Below the pieces are notes generated by a model. The model was not told the DNA's origin. It did not search any database and was given only the letters and a program-made list of their open reading frames with translations. Source: Mycobacterium sp. Aquia_216 (lineage in GTDB: Bacteria > Actinomycetota > Actinomycetes > Mycobacteriales > Mycobacteriaceae). From it: a DNA stretch of 64,000 bases. The position numbers and the translations under genes are program-made. Shown one piece after another: positions 8,157 to 18,978 of the stretch. The first letter of the stretch is position 1; every line of letters starts with the position of its first letter. The DNA is taken from assembly GCF_026723865.1 (NCBI RefSeq), contig NZ_CP113529.1:2790001-2854000 (forward strand), read 5' to 3'.

Positions 8157-9596
8157 ATGAGACGCACACGCCGGGGCTCTGCTGCGCGGCCGGTCGCCAG
8201 GTTAATCCGTCCGTTGATTCCGACGGTCCTGAGCGTGGCGATGCTCGTCACCACACCGGGTCTGGCGCAGGGTGATCCGAACGCCGACACTCTCGGCGCG
8301 CTGATCGCCAACGTCGCCAAGGCCAACCAGCGCCTGGAAGACCTGAGCGCAGAAATCCAGTCGGAGCAAGAGGCCGTCAACAAGGCCCTCGTCGATGTCG
8401 AGACCGCACGGGACAACGTGACCGCGGCCGAGCACGACGTGGAGGTCAGCCAGCAATCGGTCAAGGATGCCAACGCGGCAATCGCTGCGGCCCAACGTCG
8501 TTTCGACACTTTCGCGGCAGCCACCTATATGAACGGTCCGTCGGGCAGCTACCTGACCGCGAGCAGTCCCGAGGACATCATCGCCACCGAGAGCGCCTCG
8601 AGGACCCTGGCGACGAGTTCCCAGACGGTGATGGCCAACCTGCAGCGGGCCCGGACCGAACAGGTCAACAAGGAATCCGCCGCGCGGCTGGCCAAGCAGA
8701 AAGCTGAAAAGGCCGCTGCCGACGCGAAATCCAGCCAGGATGCCGCGGTCGCCGCGCTGACCGAGTCGAAGCACAAGTTCGACGATCAGCGTGAGCAGAT
8801 CACTCGCCTGGCTGCCGAGCGTGACGAGGCCCAGGCGAAACTTCAGCAGGCCCAACTCGCGTCCGCGTATTGGTCCACCGGTGCGGACGGGCCCGGTGCG
8901 CCCACGTCGGGCGACCGGTGGGATCCGGGAGCACCGGCCGGGACACCCCCGTCCGGGGGCAGGCATTGGGACGGTTGGGATCCCACGCTGCCCGCGGTGC
9001 CCAGCGCCAACGTGCCGGGCGACCCGGTCGCGGTGATCAACCAGGTGCTGGGGATCTCGGCCACCTCGACGCAGGTCACCGCGCAAATGGGGAAGGGCTT
9101 CCTGCAGTCGATCGGCATCCTCAAGCCCGACGACACCGGGATCACCAACGCCACACCGGGTGGAGTCGGGGGACGCATTCCACGGGTCTACGGTCGGCAG
9201 GCCTCCGAATACGTAATCCGTCGCGGCATGTCGCAGATCGGCGTGCCCTACTCCTGGGGCGGTGGCAACGCGGCCGGCCCCAGTAAAGGAATCGACTCCG
9301 GCGCCGGGATCACCGGCTTCGACTGTTCGGGGCTGGTCTTGTACTCGTTCGCCGGGGTGGGCATCAAGCTGCCGCACTACTCGGGTTCGCAGTACGGCCT
9401 GGGCCGCAAGATCCCGTCCGCTCAGATGCGCCGCGGCGACGTCATCTTCTACGGGCCCGGTGGTAGCCAGCACGTGACGATCTATCTCGGCCAAGGCCAG
9501 ATGCTCGAGGCCCCCGACATCGGTTTGAAGGTGCGCGTTGCGCCCGTGCGCACCAGCGGCATGACGCCCTATGTGATCCGCTACATCGACTACTAA
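8157..9596 (+). CDS. ripA: Peptidoglycan endopeptidase RipA (NlpC/P60)
   Basis: A 479-residue secreted D,L-endopeptidase that cuts the peptide stem of peptidoglycan at the septum during daughter-cell separation. An N-terminal signal peptide (hydrophobic SVAMLVTTPGLAQG) is followed by a long coiled coil (about residues 50-230, heptad-rich, alanine/glutamine/glutamate), a proline/glycine linker, and the C-terminal NlpC/P60 domain. Catalytic residues are Cys390 (FDCSGLV), His439 (SQHVTIY) and Glu451 (QMLEAPD), each seven places later than the M. tuberculosis triad (383, 432, 444). ATG at 8157 has AGGGGAG upstream. ripB follows nine bases after the stop. Confidence 0.97.
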   Translation: MRRTRRGSAARPVARLIRPLIPTVLSVAMLVTTPGLAQGDPNADTLGALIANVAKANQRLEDLSAEIQSEQEAVNKALVDVETARDNVTAAEHDVEVSQQSVKDANAAIAAAQRRFDTFAAATYMNGPSGSYLTASSPEDIIATESASRTLATSSQTVMANLQRARTEQVNKESAARLAKQKAEKAAADAKSSQDAAVAALTESKHKFDDQREQITRLAAERDEAQAKLQQAQLASAYWSTGADGPGAPTSGDRWDPGAPAGTPPSGGRHWDGWDPTLPAVPSANVPGDPVAVINQVLGISATSTQVTAQMGKGFLQSIGILKPDDTGITNATPGGVGGRIPRVYGRQASEYVIRRGMSQIGVPYSWGGGNAAGPSKGIDSGAGITGFDCSGLVLYSFAGVGIKLPHYSGSQYGLGRKIPSAQMRRGDVIFYGPGGSQHVTIYLGQGQMLEAPDIGLKVRVAPVRTSGMTPYVIRYIDY

Positions 9597-9605
9597 CGAG
9601 GAGCT

Positions 9606-10340
9606 ATGCGGCAGAAGCGTTTTCGCTTGATCAACCTGGCCTGGGTCACCGCCATGGTGACCGGGCTGATGTTGTCTGTCGCCGCACCGGCTCCGCTGGC
9701 CAGGGCCGACCCCGGCGCCTGGGATCCGACGCTGCCCGCGACCATCAGTGCCGGCGCTCCCGGCGACCCGCTGGCCATGGCCAACGCCTCGCTGCAGGCC
9801 ACCGCCCAGGCCACCCAGACCACGATGGACCTGGGCAAGCAATTTCTGAGCGGGCTCGGGATCAACCTCGGCGGCGATGCGCCCGCCGCCGCTGCCACGC
9901 CCAGTAATCCGGGCGCCAAGATTCCGCGGGCGAACGGCCGGCAGGCCATCGAGTACGTGATCCGCCGGATGGGCTCCCAGATGGGCGTGCCGTATTCGTG
10001 GGGCGGCGGTTCGCTGCAGGGTCCGAGCAAGGGCATCGACGACGGCGCCAACATCACCGGCTTCGACTGCTCGGGCCTCATGCGGTACGGGTTCGCCGGT
10101 GTCGGCGTGCTGATCCCGCGATTCTCCGGTGACCAGTACAACGCCGGCCGCCACATTCCTCCCGGCGAGGCCAGGCGCGGCGACCTGATCTTTTACGGTC
10201 CGAACGGCGGCCAGCACGTGACCATGTATCTGGGCAACGGCCAGATGCTGGAGGCCTCCGGAAGCGCGGGCAAAGTGACCGTGAGCCCCGTGCGCAAGCC
10301 CGGCATGACGCCGTTCCTGACTAGGATCATCGAGTACTGA
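9606..10340 (+). CDS. ripB: Peptidoglycan endopeptidase RipB (NlpC/P60)
   Basis: A 244-residue secreted NlpC/P60 endopeptidase, paralogous to the C-terminal half of RipA but lacking the coiled coil. A signal peptide ends near AAPAPLARAD (about residue 35). The catalytic triad is Cys155 (FDCSGLM), His204 (GQHVTMY) and Glu216 (QMLEASG). The segment before it, DPGAWDPTLPAT, echoes the WDPTLPAV segment of RipA. ACGAGGAG precedes the ATG. Tight spacing after ripA suggests one transcript. Confidence 0.96.
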   Translation: MRQKRFRLINLAWVTAMVTGLMLSVAAPAPLARADPGAWDPTLPATISAGAPGDPLAMANASLQATAQATQTTMDLGKQFLSGLGINLGGDAPAAAATPSNPGAKIPRANGRQAIEYVIRRMGSQMGVPYSWGGGSLQGPSKGIDDGANITGFDCSGLMRYGFAGVGVLIPRFSGDQYNAGRHIPPGEARRGDLIFYGPNGGQHVTMYLGNGQMLEASGSAGKVTVSPVRKPGMTPFLTRIIEY

Positions 10341-10531
10341 TCCCGGTGTGTCGTCGGGGTCGCCTCCAGGACCTGGCGGGTTTGGATTTGTTCGTCAGCC
10401 AAGCGCGGCGTCGACGGAATCCCAGGGGCCTGGAATAGTTGGACGAGGGCACGTCGCTGCCCCACGGCATTCGTCGTGATGGCAGTAGTGTCCGATTGAG
10501 CTGTGTCGGTTAAGCCGAGAAGAGGATGTAC

Positions 10532-11665
10532 ATGACAGCAGCAGGTGGGCCGCCCCCGGGCGCCAGTGGTTACTCGGCCCCGGGCGGGCAGGCTGGTCCC
10601 GGAGCCCATGCGGCGCCATCCGGGGGTGCCGACGGATTGGCTGCCGAGGTACACACCCTGGAACGGGCCATCTTCGAGGTCAAGCGGATCATCGTCGGCC
10701 AGGACCAGCTCGTGGAGCGGATGTTGGTCGGCCTGCTGTCCAAGGGGCACGTGCTGCTCGAGGGTGTCCCCGGCGTCGCCAAGACGCTGGCCGTCGAAAC
10801 GTTCGCGAAGGTGGTCGGCGGTACGTTCGCGCGTATCCAGTTCACGCCCGACCTGGTGCCCACCGACATCATCGGTACCCGCATCTACCGGCAGGGCAAG
10901 GAAGAGTTCGACACCGAGCTCGGCCCGGTCGTGGTCAACTTCCTGCTCGCCGACGAGATCAACCGTGCGCCCGCCAAGGTGCAGTCGGCGTTGCTCGAAG
11001 TCATGGCGGAACGTCAGGTGTCGATCGGTGGCAAGCGATTCCCGCTGCCCAACCCGTTCCTGGTGATGGCGACGCAGAACCCGATCGAGCACGAGGGTGT
11101 GTATCAGCTGCCCGAGGCGCAGCGCGACCGCTTCCTGTTCAAGATCAACGTCGGTTACCCCTCGCCCGAGGAAGAGCGCGAAATCATCTACCGGATGGGC
11201 GTCAAACCACCGCAGCCCAAGCAGATCCTGGACACCGGTGACCTGCTGCGGCTGCAGGACCTCGCCGCCAACAACTTCGTGCACCACGCGCTGGTCGACT
11301 ATGTGGTGCGCGTCGTCACCGCCACCCGTCATCCCGAACAGCTCGGCATGAACGACGTGAAGACCTGGATCTCGTTCGGCGCCTCCCCGCGTGCGTCGTT
11401 GGGCATCATCGCCGCCTCGCGTTCGCTGGCCCTGGTCCGCGGTCGCGACTACGTGATCCCGCAGGACGTCGTCGAGGTCATCCCCGACGTGCTGCGCCAC
11501 CGGTTGGTGCTGACCTACGACGCGCTGGCCGACGAGATCTCGCCCGAGATCGTCATCAACAGGGTCCTGCAGACCGTTTCCCTTCCCCAAGTGAATGCCG
11601 TTCCGCAGCAAGGGCATTCGGTACCGCCGGTGATGCAGGCTGCGGGCGCGGCTAGCAATCGGTGA
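10532..11665 (+). CDS. moxR1: MoxR-family AAA+ ATPase MoxR1
   Basis: A 377-residue AAA+ ATPase, thought to act as a chaperone with partner DUF58 and von Willebrand factor proteins, both encoded next. Walker A GVPGVAKT is at residues 78-85, Walker B is LLADEINRAPAKVQSALLE, and sensor 1 is MATQNPIEHEG. The N-terminal 35 residues are glycine/proline/alanine-rich and disordered. I choose the ATG at 10532 because AGAAGAGG lies six bases before it; the in-frame ATG at 10526 touches that site. The length equals M. tuberculosis MoxR1 (Rv1479). The stop overlaps the next start by four bases. Confidence 0.95.
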   Translation: MTAAGGPPPGASGYSAPGGQAGPGAHAAPSGGADGLAAEVHTLERAIFEVKRIIVGQDQLVERMLVGLLSKGHVLLEGVPGVAKTLAVETFAKVVGGTFARIQFTPDLVPTDIIGTRIYRQGKEEFDTELGPVVVNFLLADEINRAPAKVQSALLEVMAERQVSIGGKRFPLPNPFLVMATQNPIEHEGVYQLPEAQRDRFLFKINVGYPSPEEEREIIYRMGVKPPQPKQILDTGDLLRLQDLAANNFVHHALVDYVVRVVTATRHPEQLGMNDVKTWISFGASPRASLGIIAASRSLALVRGRDYVIPQDVVEVIPDVLRHRLVLTYDALADEISPEIVINRVLQTVSLPQVNAVPQQGHSVPPVMQAAGAASNR

Positions 11666-12624
11666 CCGATCCGAAATCCGCCGCGAAGCCCGCGGCTCTA
11701 CATCCGCCGTCGTTTCAGCGCGGGCAGATCGATGACCCGAAATTGTCGGCGGCGCTGCGCACGCTCGAGCTCACCGTCCGGCGCAAGCTCGACGGCGTCC
11801 TGCACGGCGACCATCTCGGCTTGATCCCCGGGCCGGGTTCGGAGCCGGGGGAGTCGCGCGAGTATCAGCCCGGCGACGACGTCCGGCGGATGGACTGGGC
11901 GGTCACCGCGCGCACGACTCATCCGCATGTTCGGCAGATGATCGCCGACCGCGAGCTGGAGACCTGGATGGTCGTCGACATGTCGGCCAGCCTCGACTTC
12001 GGCACCACGGTCTGCGAAAAGCGCGACCTGGCGGTGGCCGCAGCGGCCGCGATCACCTTCCTCAACAGCGGTGGCGGCAATCGGCTCGGCGCGCTGGTTA
12101 CCAACGGGGCGACGACGGTTCGGATTCCGGCGCGGTCCGGGCGCCAACACGAGCAGACGCTGCTGCGCACGATCGCGACCATGCCCAAGGCGCCGGTCGG
12201 GGTGCGCGGCGACCTGGCGCTTGCGATCGACGCCCTGCGCCGGCCGGAGCGCCGCCGGGGGATGGCCGTGATCATCAGTGACTTCCTCGGGCCGATCAAC
12301 TGGATGCGCCCGCTGCGCGCGATCGCGGCCCGCCACGAGTTGCTGGCCATCGAGGTGCTCGATCCGCGCGACGTCGAACTGCCCGACGTGGGCGACGTCG
12401 TGCTGCAGGACGCCGAAACCGGCGTGACGCGCGAGTTCACCGTCGATGCGCAACTGCGAGACGACTTCGCCAAGGCGGCCGCGGCGCATCGCGCCGATGT
12501 GGCCCGAACGATTCGCGGTTGTGGCGCACCGGTTTTGACGCTGCGCACCGACCGCGACTGGATCGCCGACATCGTCCGATTCGTGGAGTCCCGCCGGCGC
12601 GGGGCTATGGCGGGGCGCCAGTGA
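11662..12624 (+). CDS. DUF58 protein, MoxR1 partner (Rv1480-like)
   Basis: A 320-residue DUF58 protein. The hallmark is in the first third: [27 protein letters not shown], shortened here in a run conserved across DUF58, followed by a von Willebrand A-like fold with [11 protein letters not shown]. No membrane segment is apparent. It starts with GTG overlapping the moxR1 stop by four bases, so translation is coupled. MoxR-DUF58-VWA gene triplets are widespread and the proteins are thought to work together in envelope assembly or stress; the molecular role is not established. Confidence 0.93.
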   Translation: MTDPKSAAKPAALHPPSFQRGQIDDPKLSAALRTLELTVRRKLDGVLHGDHLGLIPGPGSEPGESREYQPGDDVRRMDWAVTARTTHPHVRQMIADRELETWMVVDMSASLDFGTTVCEKRDLAVAAAAAITFLNSGGGNRLGALVTNGATTVRIPARSGRQHEQTLLRTIATMPKAPVGVRGDLALAIDALRRPERRRGMAVIISDFLGPINWMRPLRAIAARHELLAIEVLDPRDVELPDVGDVVLQDAETGVTREFTVDAQLRDDFAKAAAAHRADVARTIRGCGAPVLTLRTDRDWIADIVRFVESRRRGAMAGRQ

Positions 12625-12670
12625 CTCGCGCTTTTCGCAAGGCGGTCATGCACGGCAAGACGGGTCTGTT

Positions 12671-13678
12671 ATGACAATGCCTTTGCTCGGCGCGATGTCG
12701 CTTTCCGGGTTCGCTCACGCGTGGTTCTTTCTGTTCCTCCTCGTCGTTGTCGGCTTGGCCGTGCTGTACGTGCTGATGCAGTTGGCCCGCCAGCGGCGCA
12801 TGCTGCGGTTCGCCAACATGGAGCTGCTGGAAAGCGTGGCCCCCAAGCGGCCCGCCAAATGGCGGCATCTGCCGGCGATCCTGCTGGTGGCTTCGCTGGT
12901 GCTGCTCACCGTCGCGATGGCGGGTCCGACCAACGACGTCCGGATTCCCCGCAACCGCGCGGTGGTGATGTTGGTGATCGACGTCTCGCAGTCGATGCGT
13001 GCCACCGACGTCGAACCCAACCGGATGGCCGCCGCGCAGGAAGCGGCAAAGCAGTTCGCCGAGGAGCTCACTCCGGGCATCAACCTGGGGCTGATCGCCT
13101 ATGCGGGAACCGCGACGGTGCTGGTGTCGCCGACCACCAATCGTGACGCGACCAAAATCGCCCTGGACAAGCTGCAGTTCGCCGACCGCACCGCGACCGG
13201 GGAGGGGATCTTCACCGCGCTGCAGGCCATCGCCACGGTCGGCGCCGTCATCGGCGGCGGCGACAAGCCACCCCCGGCGCGCATCGTGTTGTTCTCCGAC
13301 GGCAAGGAGACGATGCCGACCAATCCGGACAATCCCAAGGGCGCCTATACCGCCGCGCGCACCGCCAAAGACCAGGGCGTGCCGATCTCGACCATCTCGT
13401 TCGGCACCCCGTACGGCTTCGTCGAGATCAACGACCAGCGCCAGCCGGTGCCGGTCGACGACGAGACGATGAGGAAGGTCGCGCAGCTCTCGGGCGGGAG
13501 TTTCTACAACGCGGCGACCCTGCAGGAGCTCAAGGCGGTCTACGCGTCGCTGCAGCAGCAGATCGGCTACGAGACGATCAAGGGCGACGCCAGCGTGGGC
13601 TGGCTGCGGCTCGGTGCGCTGGTTTTGGCGCTGGCAGCGCTGGCGGCGCTGCTGATCAACCGGCGCTTGCCGACCTGA
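12671..13678 (+). CDS. Membrane-anchored von Willebrand A protein (Rv1481-like)
   Basis: A 335-residue BatA-like protein. Membrane segments lie at about residues 13-36 and 63-82, with a third at the C-terminus (about 310-328). Between them is a von Willebrand A domain with an intact metal-ion-dependent adhesion site: DVSQS at the start of the domain ([11 protein letters not shown]), a threonine in the middle (TATGEG) and SDGKET. The sequence is nearly that of Rv1481, including the ending LINRRLPT. It is third in the moxR1 block, 46 bases after the DUF58 gene. Confidence 0.94.
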   Translation: MTMPLLGAMSLSGFAHAWFFLFLLVVVGLAVLYVLMQLARQRRMLRFANMELLESVAPKRPAKWRHLPAILLVASLVLLTVAMAGPTNDVRIPRNRAVVMLVIDVSQSMRATDVEPNRMAAAQEAAKQFAEELTPGINLGLIAYAGTATVLVSPTTNRDATKIALDKLQFADRTATGEGIFTALQAIATVGAVIGGGDKPPPARIVLFSDGKETMPTNPDNPKGAYTAARTAKDQGVPISTISFGTPYGFVEINDQRQPVPVDDETMRKVAQLSGGSFYNAATLQELKAVYASLQQQIGYETIKGDASVGWLRLGALVLALAALAALLINRRLPT

Positions 13679-13707
13679 CCGCCCTTTTCCCGCGAACCGG
13701 AACGCCG

Positions 13708-13749
13708 TTCGCCTTCGCCTTCGCCTTCGCCTTCGCCTTCGCCTTCGCC
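13708..13749. repeat. Seven tandem copies of TTCGCC
   Basis: An uninterrupted hexanucleotide array of 42 bases, 29 bases after the stop of the VWA gene. Because the unit is a multiple of three it keeps any reading frame open, which explains spurious small reading frames here. It is a likely site of length variation between strains. Confidence 0.9.
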
Positions 13750-13770
13750 GCGAGCGTGCACGCCGTTCGT

Positions 13771-13830
13771 CGCGAGCGTAACGGCACGGCCATTTCGGGC
13801 CGGATTTTTCGCGCCGGCGTTACGCTCGCG
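13771..13830. terminator. 13-bp inverted repeat at a convergent gene junction
   Basis: CGCGAGCGTAACG at 13771-13783 is an exact inverted copy of CGTTACGCTCGCG at 13818-13830; 34 bases separate the arms and include a short GGCCGG...TTTTTC stretch. It lies where the VWA gene and the DUF559 gene converge and overlaps the last codons of the latter. A bidirectional terminator is plausible, though the loop is long and no U-tract follows. A weaker gtaacg/cgttac pair recurs around 14725-14769, so it may instead be a dispersed intergenic motif. Confidence 0.4.
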
Positions 13831-14683
13831 AACCCGGGAAGCCTGCGGCCCGGCGCGCTCGCGCTTCCCGCACTCGGTGGACGATGTCCGCGGGGTGGTC
13901 CTCGGTGACGACCCGGACCACGATCCACCCCATACGCTCCAACGTTTCCAGGCGTCGGATGTCCTTGACGTATTGCGTACGGCTGGACAGATGATGATCG
14001 CCGTCATACTCGACGGCCACCTTGATGTCTTCCCAACCCATATCCAAATACGCTTCGGCCCAACCCCATTCGTTGCGGACTGCGATCTGAGTCTGCGGAC
14101 GCGGTAACCCGGCGCGGATCAATAGCAGGCGCAGCCAGGTTTCCTTGGGCGATTGCGCACCGCCGTCGACGAGTTCGAGCGCGGCTCGAGCGCCTTTCAT
14201 GCCACGGCGGCCCCGGTAACGGTCGATCAGCAAATCAACGTCGGCCGGCTTCAACTCAGTTGCCCGCGCGAGTGCATCGACCGCCGCCACTGCGACGCCT
14301 TTGGGATAGTGACGTGCCAGGTCGAGGGCCGTCCGCGCAGGCGTAGTAACGCGCATACCGTCGACGATGACGATTTCGTCGGCCTCGATGTGCTCTTCCC
14401 ACACCTGCACGCCGGCTGCCGGGCGGCGATTTGTGTCGATGATCGCGGACGGTAACGCCGGATCGATCCACTTTGCGCCATGCAAAGCGGATGCAGAGAA
14501 GCCGGCCAGGATGCCGCGCCGACGGGATCGAAGCCAACATGCTTTTGCCCGCAACATCGGGCTCAACTCCGTGCCTCTTGCGATGTACACGTCCCGATGC
14601 ACCGCGACATACCGACTGCGCAGGTGGTACCGGGTCAATTCGCCCGCGGCCAGGGCAGCACTGCCTAGAAATGGCTCCGCCAT
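13820..14683 (-). CDS. DUF559-type protein with AbiEi-like N-terminus (Rv1482c position)
   Basis: A 287-residue protein from the ATG at 14683 (MAEPFLGSAALAAGELTRYHLR). The N-terminal part resembles the winged-helix/AbiEi-like region common in actinobacterial DUF559 proteins (YVAVHRDVYIARG). The C-terminal part is the DUF559 domain, related to Vsr/PD-(D/E)XK nucleases: AYLDMGWEDIKVAVEYDGDHH and ERMGWIVVRVV. It occupies the place of Rv1482c between the VWA gene and fabG1. An in-frame start at 14740 would add 19 residues; no clear ribosome site decides. Nuclease activity is unproven for this family. Confidence 0.8.
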   Translation of the reverse strand: MAEPFLGSAALAAGELTRYHLRSRYVAVHRDVYIARGTELSPMLRAKACWLRSRRRGILAGFSASALHGAKWIDPALPSAIIDTNRRPAAGVQVWEEHIEADEIVIVDGMRVTTPARTALDLARHYPKGVAVAAVDALARATELKPADVDLLIDRYRGRRGMKGARAALELVDGGAQSPKETWLRLLLIRAGLPRPQTQIAVRNEWGWAEAYLDMGWEDIKVAVEYDGDHHLSSRTQYVKDIRRLETLERMGWIVVRVVTEDHPADIVHRVREARARRAAGFPGSRA

Positions 14684-14740
14684 GGCCGAAGTGTGCCGAC
14701 AACCACCGACACCCCGGCGCGGGGGTAACGTCACGACCAC

Positions 14741-15588
<848 letters not shown>

Positions 15589-15592
15589 CTAG

Positions 15593-16432
<840 letters not shown>

Positions 16433-16438
16433 GCAGCA

Positions 16439-17476
16439 ATGGATTTCGATGCCGTCCTGTTGCTGTCCTTCGGTGGACCGGAGGGTCCTGAGCAGGTACG
16501 GCCGTTCCTGGAGAACGTCACCCGAGGCCGCAATGTGCCGCCGGAACGGCTGGACGATGTCGCGGGGCACTACCTGCATTTCGGCGGCGTCTCGCCGATC
16601 AACGGCATCAACCGCGCGCTGATCGCGCAGCTGGAAGCCGAGTTCGGCGACCGTGGTCTGGATCTGCCGGTGTATTTCGGGAATCGGAACTGGGATCCGT
16701 ATGTCGAAGAAGCGGTTACGACTATGCGCGACGACGGTATCCGTCGCGCTGCGGTGTTCACCACGTCGGCCTGGAGCGGTTATTCGAGCTGTACCCAGTA
16801 TGTCGAAGACATCGCCCGCGCCCGCCGGGCAGCAGGGTCCGATGCGCCCGAATTAGTCAAGCTGCGAACCTATTTCGACCATCCGCTTTTCGTGGAGATG
16901 TTCGCCGATGCCATCTCGGCGGCCGCCGAGGCGTTGCCGGCCGAACTGCGCGGGGACGCTCGTCTGGTGTTTACCGCGCATTCGATTCCGGTGGCCGCCG
17001 ACCAGCGATGCGGCCCGCAGCTCTACAGCCGCCAAGTCGCTTACGCCGCAAGGCTGGTGGCGGCGGCCGCCGGATACCGCGATTACGACCTGGTCTGGCA
17101 GTCCCGCTCGGGTCCGCCGCAGGTGCCGTGGTTGGAACCCGATGTCGCCGACCATCTCACGACGCTGGCCGCCGCGGGCACGAAGGCCGTCATTGTCTGC
17201 CCCGTCGGATTCGTCGCCGACCATATCGAGGTGGTGTGGGATCTCGACGAAGAATTGCGATCACAAGCACACGCCGCGGGAGTGGCGTTCGCCCGAGCTA
17301 CCACGCCGAACGCGGATCCGCGATTCGCGAGGCTGGCCGCGGATTTGATCGACGAACTCCGCTACGCTCGCGGGCCGGTCCGCACCAGTGGTACCGATCC
17401 GGTGCCGGGCTGCCTTGCCAGCGTCAACGGCACGGCATGCTGTCCGCCGCATTGCGTTGCGCGAGAAGACGGTTAG
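16439..17476 (+). CDS. hemH: Ferrochelatase (coproporphyrin type)
   Basis: A 345-residue ferrochelatase inserting Fe2+ into the porphyrin; in actinobacteria the substrate is coproporphyrin III. The N-terminus [21 protein letters not shown] is typical; the conserved metal-site histidine lies in FTAHSIP and the acidic residues in [13 protein letters not shown]. The cysteine-rich C-terminus ([16 protein letters not shown]) supplies [2Fe-2S] ligands, a feature of mycobacterial enzymes. It follows inhA closely as in M. tuberculosis (Rv1485). Its last four bases overlap the convergent gene on the other strand. Confidence 0.96.
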   Translation: MDFDAVLLLSFGGPEGPEQVRPFLENVTRGRNVPPERLDDVAGHYLHFGGVSPINGINRALIAQLEAEFGDRGLDLPVYFGNRNWDPYVEEAVTTMRDDGIRRAAVFTTSAWSGYSSCTQYVEDIARARRAAGSDAPELVKLRTYFDHPLFVEMFADAISAAAEALPAELRGDARLVFTAHSIPVAADQRCGPQLYSRQVAYAARLVAAAAGYRDYDLVWQSRSGPPQVPWLEPDVADHLTTLAAAGTKAVIVCPVGFVADHIEVVWDLDEELRSQAHAAGVAFARATTPNADPRFARLAADLIDELRYARGPVRTSGTDPVPGCLASVNGTACCPPHCVAREDG

Positions 17477-18444
17477 TCGGCCCAGGCCGAGTGCAGGATC
17501 GCGTCAACCGCGGCCATTCGCGCCGAACGTACCACCGCGTTGAGCGGTCGCAGCGCGTTGCCGGCTATCTGCGCCTCTGACGATGATTGGGTGCCGATTG
17601 GTTCCAGCCCCGACACGACGCGGGCCGCGAAGCGATCCGCGGTGGGGGCACCGCCCCCGTGCGCGGAAGGATCGGAGGCCGGACTGAGCCCGGCGCTGAC
17701 CGCGATGATCGCGTCGACGTGCGCTGCGTTCTCCAGCACCCGCAATGCACGCGATGGTGCATGGTCGGGAACCCGGTGTTGCCGTGCGGATTCCAGTAAC
17801 TGCTCGACAAGTCCCCGCGGATCGTCGATGTCGCTGGACGAGCCCAGCCCGATGGCGCCGAGCGCGTCGGCGGCCGAACGCACGGCCGAGCGCAGCGCGT
17901 ATTCGGCGTCGCCCAGCTCGTGGTGATCGAACATCGGTGCGCCGGGCAGTGAATACACCGTCCAGGCCAATGCGCACAATTCCGGTGCGCCCAGGTCGTC
18001 GCCGGCCTCCTCGAGATCGGCGTAGGAGAACTCGGGCACCAGCCCGACAGCGGCGGTGGAATCCTCGGGGTTGGTGACGATTAGCGCCTCACCGGCGGCC
18101 AGCGCGTCGCGTTCGAATTGTGTCCCGGGGGCCAGGCCGCGGACGTCGCCGGGAACCGGCAACACCACGTTGATCGTCCCGCGCAACGGTCCGGGGGCTG
18201 CGGTGGAAACCGGCAGCGTCAGCCGGCCAACAGCGGCACGCAACGTCTGCAACAACGAGACCGTCCCGGCGTCGTGCACGTCGGGCCACGGCAGTCCGGT
18301 ATGGCCGGCCGCGACCGCATCATACGCGGTAACCGATTGCTTTGGCGCCCAAAGAGATAACGCGTCCAACACGTCGTCGGGCGCGGCCTTGCCCGCGAGC
18401 CAGGCGTTAGCCCACACGGACAGCGAGACACTGGGACACCACAT
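17473..18444 (-). CDS. Conserved mycobacterial protein (Rv1486c-like)
   Basis: A 323-residue protein of unknown function, starting [18 protein letters not shown], as in Rv1486c. No signal peptide, membrane segment or catalytic motif is evident; it is rich in alanine, with [23 protein letters not shown] in the middle. I take the ATG at 18444 rather than the in-frame ATG at 18486, since the extra 14 residues overlap the divergent NfeD promoter and are absent from the orthologue. It converges on hemH with a four-base overlap. Confidence 0.85.
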   Translation of the reverse strand: MWCPSVSLSVWANAWLAGKAAPDDVLDALSLWAPKQSVTAYDAVAAGHTGLPWPDVHDAGTVSLLQTLRAAVGRLTLPVSTAAPGPLRGTINVVLPVPGDVRGLAPGTQFERDALAAGEALIVTNPEDSTAAVGLVPEFSYADLEEAGDDLGAPELCALAWTVYSLPGAPMFDHHELGDAEYALRSAVRSAADALGAIGLGSSSDIDDPRGLVEQLLESARQHRVPDHAPSRALRVLENAAHVDAIIAVSAGLSPASDPSAHGGGAPTADRFAARVVSGLEPIGTQSSSEAQIAGNALRPLNAVVRSARMAAVDAILHSAWAD

Positions 18445-18501
18445 GATCTCGCAGTGTAGTTGTTCAGTCCGGCAAAGGCGGATCACGCGTATTCTGACGG
18501 C

Positions 18502-18930
18502 ATGGCGATTGCGCTGAGCTGGCTAATCTTCGCGCTGGCTCTTGCCGGTGCCGAGGCGCTGACGGGCGATATGTTCCTGTTGATGCTGGGGGGCGGAGCG
18601 CTGGCCGCCTCGGCCACCGCATGGCTCACGGATTGGCCGATCCTTGCCGACGGGGCGGTGTTCCTGGTTGTTTCGGTCCTGCTGGTCGTGTTGGTCCGGC
18701 CGGCTCTGCGGCAGCGGCTGACCCCGAAGTCGCTGCCGACGGGCATAAAGGCGCTCGAAGGCAAACGCGCGCTGGTGCTCGATCGGGTCGCCCACGACGC
18801 GGGCCAGGTGAAGCTGGACGGCCAGGTGTGGACAGCGCGCCCGCTCAACGACGGCGACATCTACGAACCGGGCGAATCGGTCATCGTCGTGCACATCGAC
18901 GGCGCCACGGCGGTGGTCTTGAAACAGTAG
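18502..18930 (+). CDS. NfeD-like membrane protein (Rv1487-like)
   Basis: A 142-residue NfeD-type protein. Two to three membrane segments occupy residues 1-75 ([47 protein letters not shown]), then a small OB-fold ([14 protein letters not shown]...[12 protein letters not shown]). NfeD proteins pair with SPFH/stomatin proteins, and the next gene is one. ATG at 18502 (MAIALSW) matches the orthologue; an upstream in-frame ATG at 18460 would add 14 residues overlapping the divergent gene's leader. Confidence 0.92.
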   Translation: MAIALSWLIFALALAGAEALTGDMFLLMLGGGALAASATAWLTDWPILADGAVFLVVSVLLVVLVRPALRQRLTPKSLPTGIKALEGKRALVLDRVAHDAGQVKLDGQVWTARPLNDGDIYEPGESVIVVHIDGATAVVLKQ

Positions 18931-18978
18931 CCCGTCGGCACAGACGCTGCGAAAACGCTGCGAGAGAAAGGAAGTCCG

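Noticed and set aside
8202..10217. A 671-codon minus-strand open frame across ripA and ripB
   Set aside because: Shadow frame. Both plus-strand genes have full catalytic triads and ribosome sites; the minus product is a glycine/arginine-rich repeat of no known family.
13656..14007. Small minus-strand frames containing runs of Lys-Ala or Gly-Glu
   Set aside because: They arise from reading the TTCGCC array, which has no stops in any frame.
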